A stretch of DNA of 64,000 nt, taken from NCBI RefSeq assembly GCF_046195335.1, contig NZ_CP176093.1, one strand, 5' to 3'. The position numbers and the translations under genes were made by a program. Shown in pieces: positions 25,625-34,397 of this stretch. Within the stretch, counting starts at the first letter, position 1, and the number at the start of each line of letters is the position of its first letter. The notes under the pieces are model-generated. The model ran no database searches. It saw nothing but the letters and a program-made list of their open reading frames with translations, and had not been told where the DNA came from. Origin of the DNA: Methanospirillum lacunae (GTDB taxonomy: Archaea > Halobacteriota > Methanomicrobia > Methanomicrobiales > Methanospirillaceae).

Positions 25625-26023
25625 TCACTGCCATTTTATCCCAGTTGTCTTTCCTGGAGGACCAACTATCCGTTCCACTGCTTTAAGAAGGTTTACAGCC
25701 TGATATGGCTTGACAACATATCCTTTTGCGCCGATTCTCCTGGCAAGATCAACCATCCCTTCTTCACCAACCGAAGTACAGAGCATGACCCGTGCTTCAG
25801 GATACTCCTCACGAATCCTGCGCAGGGTGTCTATTCCATTTAGATCCGGCATGATCAGATCAAGCATGGCCAGATCAGGGACCAGTTCACGGAAGAGTCG
25901 TACCCCTTCCTCACCCCCACTTGCCAGACCTGCTATCTCATAACCGGCAGAGACCAGAATATTTCTGAGAAGATTCCGGTCAAAATCAGTATCATCCACT
26001 ATTAGAATCCGAGGCATCCCCAT
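25625..26023 (-). CDS. Stand-alone response regulator (CheY-like) 1
   Basis: 132 residues, one receiver domain. The acidic pair Asp10/Asp11, phospho-acceptor Asp55 in LAMLDLIMPD, Thr83/Ser84 in CTSVGEEG, and Lys105 in VVKPYQ are all present, so it should be phosphorylatable. It has no output domain. An ATG two codons later (26017) has a better-placed GAGGG and may be the true start. Its sequence plan (LDLIMPD, KPY, IVGPP ending) is close to the other stand-alone receiver at 31213, which lies beyond the two kinases. Confidence 0.92.
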   Translation of the reverse strand: MGMPRILIVDDTDFDRNLLRNILVSAGYEIAGLASGGEEGVRLFRELVPDLAMLDLIMPDLNGIDTLRRIREEYPEARVMLCTSVGEEGMVDLARRIGAKGYVVKPYQAVNLLKAVERIVGPPGKTTGIKWQ

Positions 26024-26190
26024 CCCTCATTTTTCCGATTATGCTCAACTATTCAAAGCCCCATCAATTTTTTTTCATTCATCTGGCAATCTACAATGTA
26101 ATATTCACCTGTACCTGTCTTCGATCTCCGTGGTGTACCCATAAATTACTTTTCTTTCGTTTGTCTGATGCAAAACCAGCCTGAACATCA

Positions 26191-27258
26191 TCAACCGAGT
26201 TCAGGCAGGGTTATCCAGAAGGTAGCACCGGAATCAGGAACCCCTTCAGCCCAGATCTTTCCTCCATGCCTGAAGACAATACGTTGCACGGTCGCAAGAC
26301 CGATCCCATTTCCAGGGAATTCTTCCTGGGAATGAAGACGCTGGAGCGGAACAAAGAGAAGGTTAGCCTTTTCAGGTGGAAACCCGGCGCCATTATCCTT
26401 TACATAGAATGTCAGGCCCCTGCCACGCATTGTTCCCCCTACTTCTATACTGCCTTCACTCCTTTTGCCCGTATATTTCCATGCATTAGAGAGCAAATTC
26501 TGCACTGCTATCAGCAGGAGACCCTTATCTCCGGCTGCCTGAAGTCCGGGTTCAACCGTCCACCTGACATTGCGGTCAGGATACTCATGAGACAGATTTT
26601 CCAGGGCCTCTGTTGCCATGGTACTGATATCAACCGTTTCCATTACCAGTGAAGCCCGGGTAACCCGTGAAAGCCTCAGGAAATCATTGACCAGTTTATC
26701 CATATTAGTGGCAGCCTGACGTATCCGTTGAAGACAATCCTGTCCATCAGCAGGAAGATAGGACATGTATGACTCTTCAAGAATCCTGGAAAACCCATCT
26801 ATGGCAATAAGAGGCGCCCTCAGATCATGGGAGACAGAGTAACTAAATGAGTCAAGTTCATGGTTGGCTGCCTCAAGTTCTGCTTCCAGACGTGAGCGTT
26901 CCTGTGCCATCCTGATGGTTGCATGCAGATCCCGTTCTCTGAATGGTTTTATAAGATATCCAAACGGCTTTGCTTCCTTTGCCCGTTCAAGAGTCTGATC
27001 GTCTGCATACGCGGTTAGAAAGATCACCGGGATACGATACGATCCAGAGATGTTTCCTGCGGCATCTATCCCGTCTATTGTGCCTGCGAGATGGATATCC
27101 ATCAGTACCACATCAGGCCTTACCTCACCAGCGAGTTTTACAGCTTCTTCACCGGTAGGAACCGGCCCGGCAACATCATACCCGAATTTACGCAACTTAG
27201 ACGCGATAGACTCTGCAACAATCGCCTCATCCTCTACTACCAGTATCTGTGTCGCAAT
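26191..27258 (-). CDS. Receiver-histidine kinase hybrid (REC-HisKA-HATPase)
   Basis: About 355 residues. The REC domain has the acidic cluster VVEDE, acceptor Asp54 in VLMDIHLAG and a KPF lysine. A short coiled coil leads to a HisKA domain with phospho-acceptor His144 in SVSHDLRAPL and a HATPase domain with the N box (QNLLSNAWKYTG) and DNGAGF and GNGIGL glycine boxes. In the reading frame there is no ATG, GTG or TTG before the end of the REC domain's first strand: the only canonical start (TTG 27195) would remove the acidic pair. ATT at 27258, reading (M)ATQILVVEDE and preceded by GGGGGG, is the most natural start. It sits 11 bases after the large kinase gene, in the same operon. Confidence 0.85.
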   Translation of the reverse strand: MATQILVVEDEAIVAESIASKLRKFGYDVAGPVPTGEEAVKLAGEVRPDVVLMDIHLAGTIDGIDAAGNISGSYRIPVIFLTAYADDQTLERAKEAKPFGYLIKPFRERDLHATIRMAQERSRLEAELEAANHELDSFSYSVSHDLRAPLIAIDGFSRILEESYMSYLPADGQDCLQRIRQAATNMDKLVNDFLRLSRVTRASLVMETVDISTMATEALENLSHEYPDRNVRWTVEPGLQAAGDKGLLLIAVQNLLSNAWKYTGKRSEGSIEVGGTMRGRGLTFYVKDNGAGFPPEKANLLFVPLQRLHSQEEFPGNGIGLATVQRIVFRHGGKIWAEGVPDSGATFWITLPELG

Positions 27259-27269
27259 TATCCCCCCTT

Positions 27270-29906
27270 TTATTTATGAACCGGAAACTGTATGGTAAAC
27301 CGTGCTCCAGGGCCATCTTCAGAATCTCCCACAGTAACAGACCCTAGTAACTGACGGGTCAGAACACGAACCAATCGCATTCCAAGGCTGCTCGATGAGT
27401 CAATCGAGAAATCTGGAGGGAGGCCAATTCCATCATCTGCGTAAGTAATCACGTAAGACCCCTCCCCGTGCTTCATACAGACGCTGATTGTTCCCTTTCC
27501 TTTTCCGGTGAAAGCATACTTCATCGAATTTACCATCAGTTCATTGATAATAAGACCAAGGGTGACCACGGTATCAAGATTGAACCTGACATCACCAACA
27601 TCGATCTCCGCCCTGATATCCCGCACGGTTGCGATACTGCTGATAACCTCTTCAGCAAGATTCTCAAGATAGGTGGCAAATGAAATCCCAGAGAGCGAAT
27701 CACTTCGATATAATGTCTCATGCACCAGTGCCATCGATGCGATACGCTGCTCACAGTCATGAATCGCTGAGATAAGACGCTCATCCTCGATGTACTCTTC
27801 CTGAAGCTGGAGCAGGCTGGATATCACCTGCATATTATTCTTAACCCGGTGATGGAGTTCACGGAAGAGGACATCCTTCTCCTCGATAGTCCGCTGGAGC
27901 GTTTCCTGGTACCGTTTCATCTCTGTGATGTCCACGATGACACCGCGGACACCATCATATACAGTATCACGGAAAACCGGTGAAAGGGAGAGGAGAACAG
28001 AGCGCTCCCCGCCATCTTTTGCCCTTACAGTAAAGTCACCATTTCTGACAGTGGGATCAGCCTTTACCTCATCCAGAACAGACCCCAATTTACCCTGATC
28101 TTGATCACTGAAGAACTGGAAAAATGAAACCCCGATAAGTGTTGTATCATTACCTGGTGCAAGAAGAGCATGGGCTCCCCGGTTACAGAATGTCACATAG
28201 CCCCAGGCATCAGTCTCAAAAACCGGTTCTGGCAGAAGATCGGCAAGTTCCCGAAAGTGTCGTTCACTCTCTGCAAGAGCACGTTCGGAAAGTTTTTGTT
28301 CGGTTCTGTTGCGAATAATGAGCAGAACTGCGGTATCGCCTGACTGTGTTATCGGCACCGCAATCAGTTCAGCATAGATCTCCCTGCCAGATCTACTCCA
28401 CATCACAGCTTCACATGAGTTTGGTCTCCTGAGTGAGAAACTGAGAGAGAGCATATCTGAAACTGCTGGATATGACGCACTATCGAAGTACTCATTCAGC
28501 GGCTGGGTCATGAACTCATCAAACGAATGCACACCAAAGAGGAAGAGGGCAGCGGGGTTCAGATAGACGGGACGGTTATGTGCGGAAAGAATTGCAATGG
28601 CATCAGGTGATGACTCAGAGAGCTGCATATACCGCTCCTCACTCTCAATAAGCGCATCACGTAGTGCATCTTCAGCCTGTATTCTTGCAATAACATTTCC
28701 AATCTGTGAGACTACCGTCTCAAGGGAACTCCGGTATGTGATAGGAACTTCGTTCATGGTGTCGGAACCCACGACAAACCAGCCGGTTACCTCATCATAG
28801 CGCTGAACCGGGACAATGACCAAAGAGAGGAACGGTGCCTCAAATCTGCTCAGATCAGTTTGGCTATAGTAACGTGATGTTCCGGCAAGAACTGCAAGGA
28901 GATCTACATTATCGTTCTGCCAGATATCCATGAACTGACTGAGTGAACGACGATGAGGACCGCACTCAAACGCCTTTACAACCGTTCCCGTGACACGGTC
29001 CCGAAGGTATACAGAACCTGTATCCATTCCGGTGAGCTTGACAACAGCCTTGAGTGATAACTCAAGCACCATGTCCACTGATGAGACCATTGCCAGTTCA
29101 AGGGCGAGATCACGTTGAATTGAGATCTGTCGTGCCACCTCTTTCTGAGCGCTGATATCACGACCAACTGCCAGGATTTCCCTGGGTTCAAACGAGGAGT
29201 CAAAGAGGAGCCTGAGCGTCCAGTGGAGATCTGACTTTGAACCATCAGAACGAATGTTCCTTATTTCAGCATGAACCACTGGGTTGTCAGGGTCACAGAT
29301 ATCCGGTGCCTCTTTCAGGTCTTCTCCCTCCTCTCCGAAGAGTGCAAAGAAGTCTGAACCAATAAGGTTCTCCGGTTCTCTGGAGATATATTTTGCAAAA
29401 GAACTGTTTACAAACCTGATTGCTCCTTCAGGATCCATCTGGCAGATGAATTCAGTCTGATCCTCCACTACTGCCCGGTAGAGTTGCTCACTTTCTGTGA
29501 GGGCACGCTCTGCCCTGAACCGTCGTGCCGCTTTCCCGATGTCATGCGCGAGTTCTGCAAAGAGTTCCTCTGCATTGCCTCCCTTCTGCAGGTAAAAGTC
29601 TGCACCGTTATTGATTGCCTCAATAACGACTTCTTCACGGCTTTTTCCAGTGAACACGATGACAGGAATATCAGGATCCACCTGCCTGATCGCCTTCAGG
29701 AGTGTAATGCCATCCATATCAGGCATGTCATAATCGACAACCAGGCAGTCATACGAGAAGAGCTGCCCGCTCTGAATGGCATCAGCAGGATCGTTGGTTA
29801 TATCAACCTCAAGAGAGTGAATGATCGTCAGATAATCGCGAATTGCATGGAGCAATGCCGGTTCGTCATCAACAAAAAGAACCCGGACGGCAGAATCAAA
29901 CTCCAT
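27270..29906 (-). CDS. REC-PAS-GAF-PAS-PAS sensor histidine kinase (HisKA_2 type)
   Basis: 878 residues, no membrane segment, so a cytoplasmic sensor. The N-terminal receiver has VLFVDDEPALL, acceptor Asp in VVDYDMPDMDG and KGG in place of the usual KP. PAS domains lie at about 140-260, 440-560 and 565-685, with a GAF domain at about 265-430. The transmitter is of the HisKA_2 class: FRELHHRVKNNMQVISSLLQ, followed by a HATPase domain with a LIINELMVNSMKYAF N box and ADDGIGLP. It precedes the hybrid kinase and probably signals to it or to the stand-alone receivers. Ligands of the PAS and GAF domains are unknown. Confidence 0.93.
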   Translation of the reverse strand: MEFDSAVRVLFVDDEPALLHAIRDYLTIIHSLEVDITNDPADAIQSGQLFSYDCLVVDYDMPDMDGITLLKAIRQVDPDIPVIVFTGKSREEVVIEAINNGADFYLQKGGNAEELFAELAHDIGKAARRFRAERALTESEQLYRAVVEDQTEFICQMDPEGAIRFVNSSFAKYISREPENLIGSDFFALFGEEGEDLKEAPDICDPDNPVVHAEIRNIRSDGSKSDLHWTLRLLFDSSFEPREILAVGRDISAQKEVARQISIQRDLALELAMVSSVDMVLELSLKAVVKLTGMDTGSVYLRDRVTGTVVKAFECGPHRRSLSQFMDIWQNDNVDLLAVLAGTSRYYSQTDLSRFEAPFLSLVIVPVQRYDEVTGWFVVGSDTMNEVPITYRSSLETVVSQIGNVIARIQAEDALRDALIESEERYMQLSESSPDAIAILSAHNRPVYLNPAALFLFGVHSFDEFMTQPLNEYFDSASYPAVSDMLSLSFSLRRPNSCEAVMWSRSGREIYAELIAVPITQSGDTAVLLIIRNRTEQKLSERALAESERHFRELADLLPEPVFETDAWGYVTFCNRGAHALLAPGNDTTLIGVSFFQFFSDQDQGKLGSVLDEVKADPTVRNGDFTVRAKDGGERSVLLSLSPVFRDTVYDGVRGVIVDITEMKRYQETLQRTIEEKDVLFRELHHRVKNNMQVISSLLQLQEEYIEDERLISAIHDCEQRIASMALVHETLYRSDSLSGISFATYLENLAEEVISSIATVRDIRAEIDVGDVRFNLDTVVTLGLIINELMVNSMKYAFTGKGKGTISVCMKHGEGSYVITYADDGIGLPPDFSIDSSSSLGMRLVRVLTRQLLGSVTVGDSEDGPGARFTIQFPVHK

Positions 29907-30032
29907 GATTATAAGCCCTTAATCAACGGGGATATGGCCTCAATGACCTGGCGCAGGTTTTTTTTATTCGCGGTTCTACGATCATACTTATCTTATCCGA
30001 ATTAGTACAATGATACGTTACACAGAAGCATT

Positions 30033-30455
30033 ATGAAGCAACACACATATTTTCTTCTGCTTGGATTCATCGCTTTGATCGAAGTGGGCATATTTCTCTG
30101 GTCCGTTGAACACCTCGAACCATTAGTGATGACAGGAGCAGTTTTCATCGGCGTGATTGCAGCATGGATCATTCGACAACTCGTTGATGAAGTGGTTGCC
30201 GATGAACGGACACACCTGATAACCGAGAAGGCATCACTTCGAACACTTCAGGTCCTCGGAGTTATCCTCTTCTCATATGCCCTCGGCGGTGTTGTGATAA
30301 GTCTCAGAGGTGAAGTTTTTGGCCCATTCTCGTATCAGGTTGCCAGATTCTCATTCCTCCTCATGTTTATCGTCTTTCTCATGATCATCGTGTACGTAAT
30401 ATTTCTCTCCTGGTATGATCGAAAATACGGAGCCGGGGGGGAGGATGAAGAATAA
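30033..30455 (+). CDS. DUF2178 family membrane protein
   Basis: 140 residues with four predicted membrane helices: YFLLLGFIALIEVGIF, LVMTGAVFIGVIAAWI, LQVLGVILFSYALGGVV and FSFLLMFIVFLMIIVYVIF. Between helices 2 and 3 lies the cytoplasmic signature VDEVVADERTHLITEKAS, typical of DUF2178 proteins. Its last 11 bases overlap the following XRE regulator, a gene pairing common in archaea and firmicutes, where the membrane protein is thought to be the target or partner of the regulator. Confidence 0.85.
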   Translation: MKQHTYFLLLGFIALIEVGIFLWSVEHLEPLVMTGAVFIGVIAAWIIRQLVDEVVADERTHLITEKASLRTLQVLGVILFSYALGGVVISLRGEVFGPFSYQVARFSFLLMFIVFLMIIVYVIFLSWYDRKYGAGGEDEE

Positions 30456-30675
30456 AATAAAGGTCTTTCGTGCTATGAATGATCTAACGCAGGAAGATCT
30501 CGCCAGGGATGTAGGGGTAACCAGGCAGACTATTCTTGCAATTGAGAAAGGGAAATATGATCCGTCACTTGAGCTTGCTTTTAGGATCTCATCACGTTTC
30601 GGTGTTCATATCGAAGAAATTTTTACTTATGAAGAGGTTCAGGGACAAGACCTTGGATCAGGAGTAGAGCCATGA
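30445..30675 (+). CDS. XRE/Cro-type helix-turn-helix regulator
   Basis: 76 residues, a compact HTH_3 protein of the YgzD/YozG type: NKIKVFRAMNDLTQEDLARD, then VTRQTILAIEKGKYDPSLE and the FGVHIEEIF ending that follows. The ATG at 30445 follows the near-ideal GGGGGGGAG and gives the normal family start MKNKIK. It is coupled to the DUF2178 gene by an 11-base overlap and probably represses its own operon. Confidence 0.92.
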   Translation: MKNKIKVFRAMNDLTQEDLARDVGVTRQTILAIEKGKYDPSLELAFRISSRFGVHIEEIFTYEEVQGQDLGSGVEP

Positions 30676-31212
30676 CCACTCACCAACCCCAAGCCCTGCT
30701 GAACTTTTAATCCGCTATCTGACAAAATGGCAAGCATACGTTCCTGATAGGAAAGTAGATATAACACAATGTAAATACTACTATACATGCGCAGGCAAAG
30801 ACCTGCACAGAAGAAAAGGAGGTGATAACCGAATCTTGTTGTTTGAATTCCCCACACCAACCCATCCGGTATGCCGTCTTCATCAAAGGGTAATTTATGC
30901 CAGAATCAATGCCTCCTGTTCAGTCATGTAGATACACCCCCCATCCAGCACTCCCCGCATAATACAACAATACATGGCTGAACATGACGGGGCCAGATAC
31001 ACCCCATACCCTACAAGGCTGAGGATCTGAGCGGGACACCACCGATCCAGACACAATATTCCCCCCAGACTGTGGCTTCTGTTTATACAGGAGCCACCTC
31101 AGCCGGCATTACCGCCGAAACATATCAAACGCGACCAATGTCTATTCTCAAAAAGTTCTGATAGTGCCAACAGAATACATTCTGTTCTCATGTCAGACCT
31201 GTTAATCTAGCA
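30676..31212. other. Intergenic region, 537 bases, with a strong orphan ribosome binding site
   Basis: No recognised gene. At 30818-30826 stands GGAGGTGAT, a full complement of the archaeal 16S 3' end, followed at 30836 by TTG TTG and an open frame of 31 codons ending at TAG 30931. A second stretch, about 30987-31161, is open on the + strand without a good start (codons for KAEDLSGTPPIQTQYSP and onward) and may be a decayed coding piece. Neither matches anything I know. Confidence 0.4.
30836..30931 (+). CDS. Possible 31-residue small protein (TTG start)
   Basis: Speculative. Supported only by GGAGGTGAT 9 bases before a TTG codon; the frame encodes LLFEFPTPTHPVCRLHQRV and ends after SCSVM. 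No family, membrane segment or conservation is known. Confidence 0.15.
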   Translation: MLFEFPTPTHPVCRLHQRVIYARINASCSVM

Positions 31213-31602
31213 TTATGATAGATCAGGCACCTGATTCTTGGGCGGGCCTATCATCCGTTCAACCTCCTGAAGAAGGCGGAGCGTTGGATACGGTTTAGGA
31301 AAAAAAGCAAAAGCTCCCGATCTCCGTGCTAAATCAGCCACAACTTCATGCCCGAACGATGAGCAGACCATAACAGGTATAGAGGGATAGGCTGCCCGGA
31401 TGGATCGAAGAAGATCGAGACCGTTCATATCAGGCATCACAATATCAAGTGTAATAAGAGACGGGTGTATGGATCTGAGAAGTTTCACTGCTTCAGTTCC
31501 TGATGAAGCAGCCCCGATAACAGGATATCCAGCTTCGTTCAGGATACTTTTTAATTGGTTCAATTGCAGGGGGTTGTCATCCACTATCAGAATCCCGCTC
31601 AT
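31213..31602 (-). CDS. Stand-alone response regulator (CheY-like) 2
   Basis: 129 residues, one receiver domain with Asp8/Asp9, acceptor Asp53 in ITLDIVMPDMNG, Ser81/Ser82 and Lys103 in FFPKPY. There is no output domain. It resembles the receiver at 25625 in length and in the ending M-I-G-P-P. It is separated from the kinase operon by the DUF2178/XRE pair, so it may be an additional partner for the same kinases. Its gene ends 14 bases from a promoterless gap and is followed upstream by the permease at 31687, also on the - strand. Confidence 0.9.
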   Translation of the reverse strand: MSGILIVDDNPLQLNQLKSILNEAGYPVIGAASSGTEAVKLLRSIHPSLITLDIVMPDMNGLDLLRSIRAAYPSIPVMVCSSFGHEVVADLARRSGAFAFFPKPYPTLRLLQEVERMIGPPKNQVPDLS

Positions 31603-31686
31603 GCTTAAAATCCTTATTTAATATGCTTATGGTGGTTTTCAGATTCACAGCATAAAGATATGCCATGCAATCCCAAACCAGGCAAG

Positions 31687-32832
31687 TTACGTGAAGTAAA
31701 AGAGCCAGAGTGTATAGATAATGGCCTGGAGAAGAGTAAGTGGAAGACCAATCCGGATAAAATCAGAAAACCGTATGGACACACCAGCCTTCTCTGCCTG
31801 CTGTATGACAATGACATTGCTTGCAGCCCCGAGAATGGTCAGATTTCCTGCAATCGTGGATCCTGCAGCCAGGGCAAGCATATATCCTGAAGACATTCCT
31901 GATACAGCAATAACCGGCTGAAAAAGGGCAATGAACGGAACGTTGGAGATCAACTGGGAGAGAATGATACTTACCATGAGGATCAGGGGGATCGTGGTTA
32001 GATTGGTAAACGGTATTGATGTCTGAAACCAGCCAGAATCATACACACTCTGCATCAGAACAAACATGGCTACAAAAAAGACCAGAGTTCTCCAGTCTAT
32101 CTGCCTGATAATCACAACACGCTGTTTTGCCAGAAGTAGTACCGGCAGGGCTGCAGAGAGGGCAATGACACCAAGAGGAAACACAGATGGTTTGCCTAAA
32201 ATGGAGCAGCCTATCCTGATCAATATCAGGGTGGCAAGAATCAGCAGAGAGAGAATGGTCACCCTGACAAGATTCCTGTCAGGAGAAGCCGGAAGATCAG
32301 GTGGATGGAAAGATCCATTGTCATATTTCATCCATCTGGTTCTCATCAACAGTACAATAAGACCCAGACTGATAAGTGTAGGGACGAAAAGACCCGTGGC
32401 AAATGACAGGAATGGATCCGGTGGATTCCAGTATGAAGCAACTAAAAAGTTCTGTGGGTTTCCAATAGGGCTTGGGACACTCCCGGTGGTCAGTGAAAAA
32501 CAGAGAACCAATAGCACTGCTGCAGGTGGGATCCGATACCTATAGGCGAGGGATAGAGCAAGCGGTGTTCCTATTATCGCAACAGTATCATTGATCAGAA
32601 ATGCTGATGATACTGCCATTACTGTAATGAATATGAGCAGTAGTTGATCCCGGGTTCTGGCAACCTTGCAGATGTAATCGGATACTCCGGCTAGAAGACC
32701 ACTTGTCGAAACAGCCTCCCCGACCACAAACATACCAAAGAGAAAAACCATAACATCAGGGTTAATTGCTGAGATGGCTTTTGGAAGAGAGATCTCCCCG
32801 GTCAGAAGAACAAGAACTGCCCCCACAGTCAT
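31687..32832 (-). CDS. ArsB/NhaD/SLC13-type anion or sodium permease, 5' end probably frameshifted
   Basis: From the first ATG, 381 residues with about ten membrane helices. Family marks are NPDVMVFLFGMFVVGEA, FLINDTVAIIGTPLALSL, TTGSVPSPIGNPQNFLVA and the second-repeat GSTIAGNLTILGAASNVIV, as in ArsB and CitM/SLC13 permeases. The substrate cannot be told. Family members begin with one more helix; that helix is encoded in the same frame upstream (32832-32910, LSLLILGLVFLLITVRQIG) but without any start codon. An ATG at 32938 would supply it if one T of the T5 run at 32927-32931 were absent. So the gene carries either a frameshift or a sequencing error. Confidence 0.82.
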   Translation of the reverse strand: MTVGAVLVLLTGEISLPKAISAINPDVMVFLFGMFVVGEAVSTSGLLAGVSDYICKVARTRDQLLLIFITVMAVSSAFLINDTVAIIGTPLALSLAYRYRIPPAAVLLVLCFSLTTGSVPSPIGNPQNFLVASYWNPPDPFLSFATGLFVPTLISLGLIVLLMRTRWMKYDNGSFHPPDLPASPDRNLVRVTILSLLILATLILIRIGCSILGKPSVFPLGVIALSAALPVLLLAKQRVVIIRQIDWRTLVFFVAMFVLMQSVYDSGWFQTSIPFTNLTTIPLILMVSIILSQLISNVPFIALFQPVIAVSGMSSGYMLALAAGSTIAGNLTILGAASNVIVIQQAEKAGVSIRFSDFIRIGLPLTLLQAIIYTLWLFYFT

Positions 32833-33025
32833 GACCTGCCATATCCTGAAGGTAAACCTCCCGATTTGTCTGACTGTGATAAGAAGGAAGACAAGACCCA
32901 GGATAAGAAGACTTAGATGCGTGCAGAAAAATGGTCATCCCTGATATTTGAGTATCGCTTACTGCAGGCCTTAAAGGGGGATAACCCTAAAGCCGCGAAA
33001 CGGCACACGTAGCTAAGATTATTGT

Positions 33026-34318
33026 ATGACAGATCGTATTCTCATTCCTTTCATCATTCTTATCGGACTCTTACTCATCCCTGCTGCTCTTGCAGCAGAC
33101 AACAAAGTGCCCCATGGAGGGACGGTGTACGTAGGAGAAGAAGACCTTGATCTCTCCAGTTGTGATGTTCACACCGGAGATGAGATCGCATGGTGGGACT
33201 CAGGAAATGCACAAGGGACTCCGACTGCACGATCGCGGGTGACAGATGTCCAGCATTTTAAAGTTGATACAGACTCTTTCAAAGGTCACACCGGACAATG
33301 GTATGCCCTGATAACCAAAAAACCGGTCTTCACAGTTGAAGAACCAACGCTTGAAGTGGACATGGTTGAAAACGGGATGGACACTGAACCAACTTTGATC
33401 AAACGGGGAAACCTTGTCTCGTTCAAGATATCAACCAACCTTGCAGGGATAAGCCAGCGTTCTGGATCTTCCGGTGCTCCGGTTACTATCAATCTTACCG
33501 GTCCTAATGACACGGTGTACCATACAATTACCTCCTCTCAAACCGGGGACTTCAACCTTGACAAAGTATACGTCTATGCATCCCCCTATGACACCGGAGC
33601 TGTTTGGGATACTGCAGATGCAAAGAAGTTCCCTGACGGAGACTACACAATCTCTGCAATAACCAATGTCAATAAGATCAACGACAACAACCCTGATTCT
33701 GGAGCAACAGTCACCGAGAAGAAGACATACACACTCGGAAAGACGGGAGTAAAAGCAAAAGAAACAGAGGCTCCAAAGACTGTGAAGAACAGCAAAGATA
33801 AAAGCAGTGATGTGACGACAGAAAGTGTCACAACCGAGAAGAAGGCTGCAAAAAAGGCTGAAAACGTATCAGAACAGCCTACAAAGAAGATAACCGCAGA
33901 ACCAACCGAAGAGGAAGTGTCAAGCAGTAAAAGTTCAAAGAGTAAAAAGTCTGTAGATGAGACTGAAACTCCGACTAAATCACCTACAAAGAAGGTGACG
34001 AGCGAGCCAACTTCTGAAGCAAAGTCCAACAAGACCAAGAAGTTAACTGCTGAAGAACTGGAAAACCTGACTGAAAAGAAGACAACAAAACCAACAGCCG
34101 AACCTACTTCTGTCCGAACTTCAGTTGTAACCCCGATACCAACAGAGGAAGAGACTGATGAGCCGACACCGGTCTATACCCCTCATCCAAAGCAGACATA
34201 TGCTCACCCGCCATCCCCGTCTGCAACAGCCACCCAGGCAAGTCCGCTCTCTCCCGGTGTGATCTGCGCAGCACTTGGTGCAGCAGCCCTGCTCATTGGA
34301 ACACGACGGAGCCAATAA
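33026..34318 (+). CDS. DUF3821-type surface protein with C-terminal anchor
   Basis: 430 residues. A signal peptide (LIPFIILIGLLLIPAALA) is followed by a beta-rich domain of about 220 residues (GGTVYVGEEDLDLSSCDV, DEIAWWDSG, GQWYALITKKPVFTVEEP) that I recognise from DUF3821 proteins of Methanospirillum and relatives. The next 170 residues are a Lys/Glu/Thr/Ser-rich spacer with repeats such as EPTSEAKSNKTKK, then PPSPSATATQASPLSPG, a hydrophobic helix and RRSQ, an archaeosortase-like sorting end. It is probably a cell-envelope or sheath-associated protein. Confidence 0.82.
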   Translation: MTDRILIPFIILIGLLLIPAALAADNKVPHGGTVYVGEEDLDLSSCDVHTGDEIAWWDSGNAQGTPTARSRVTDVQHFKVDTDSFKGHTGQWYALITKKPVFTVEEPTLEVDMVENGMDTEPTLIKRGNLVSFKISTNLAGISQRSGSSGAPVTINLTGPNDTVYHTITSSQTGDFNLDKVYVYASPYDTGAVWDTADAKKFPDGDYTISAITNVNKINDNNPDSGATVTEKKTYTLGKTGVKAKETEAPKTVKNSKDKSSDVTTESVTTEKKAAKKAENVSEQPTKKITAEPTEEEVSSSKSSKSKKSVDETETPTKSPTKKVTSEPTSEAKSNKTKKLTAEELENLTEKKTTKPTAEPTSVRTSVVTPIPTEEETDEPTPVYTPHPKQTYAHPPSPSATATQASPLSPGVICAALGAAALLIGTRRSQ

Positions 34319-34397
34319 GAGCCCTCATATTTCTCTTTTCTTTTTGCTACACTTGTAGCCATCACTCTCATTACCGCGTATGCCCTAGTATATTCCC

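Noticed and set aside
29484..30005. 173-residue open frame overlapping the start of the large kinase
   Set aside because: Antisense to the REC and PAS coding part; Cys-rich, no family.
34319..34397. Purine riboswitch before purH
   Set aside because: The gap is only 79 bases and shows no conserved riboswitch core.
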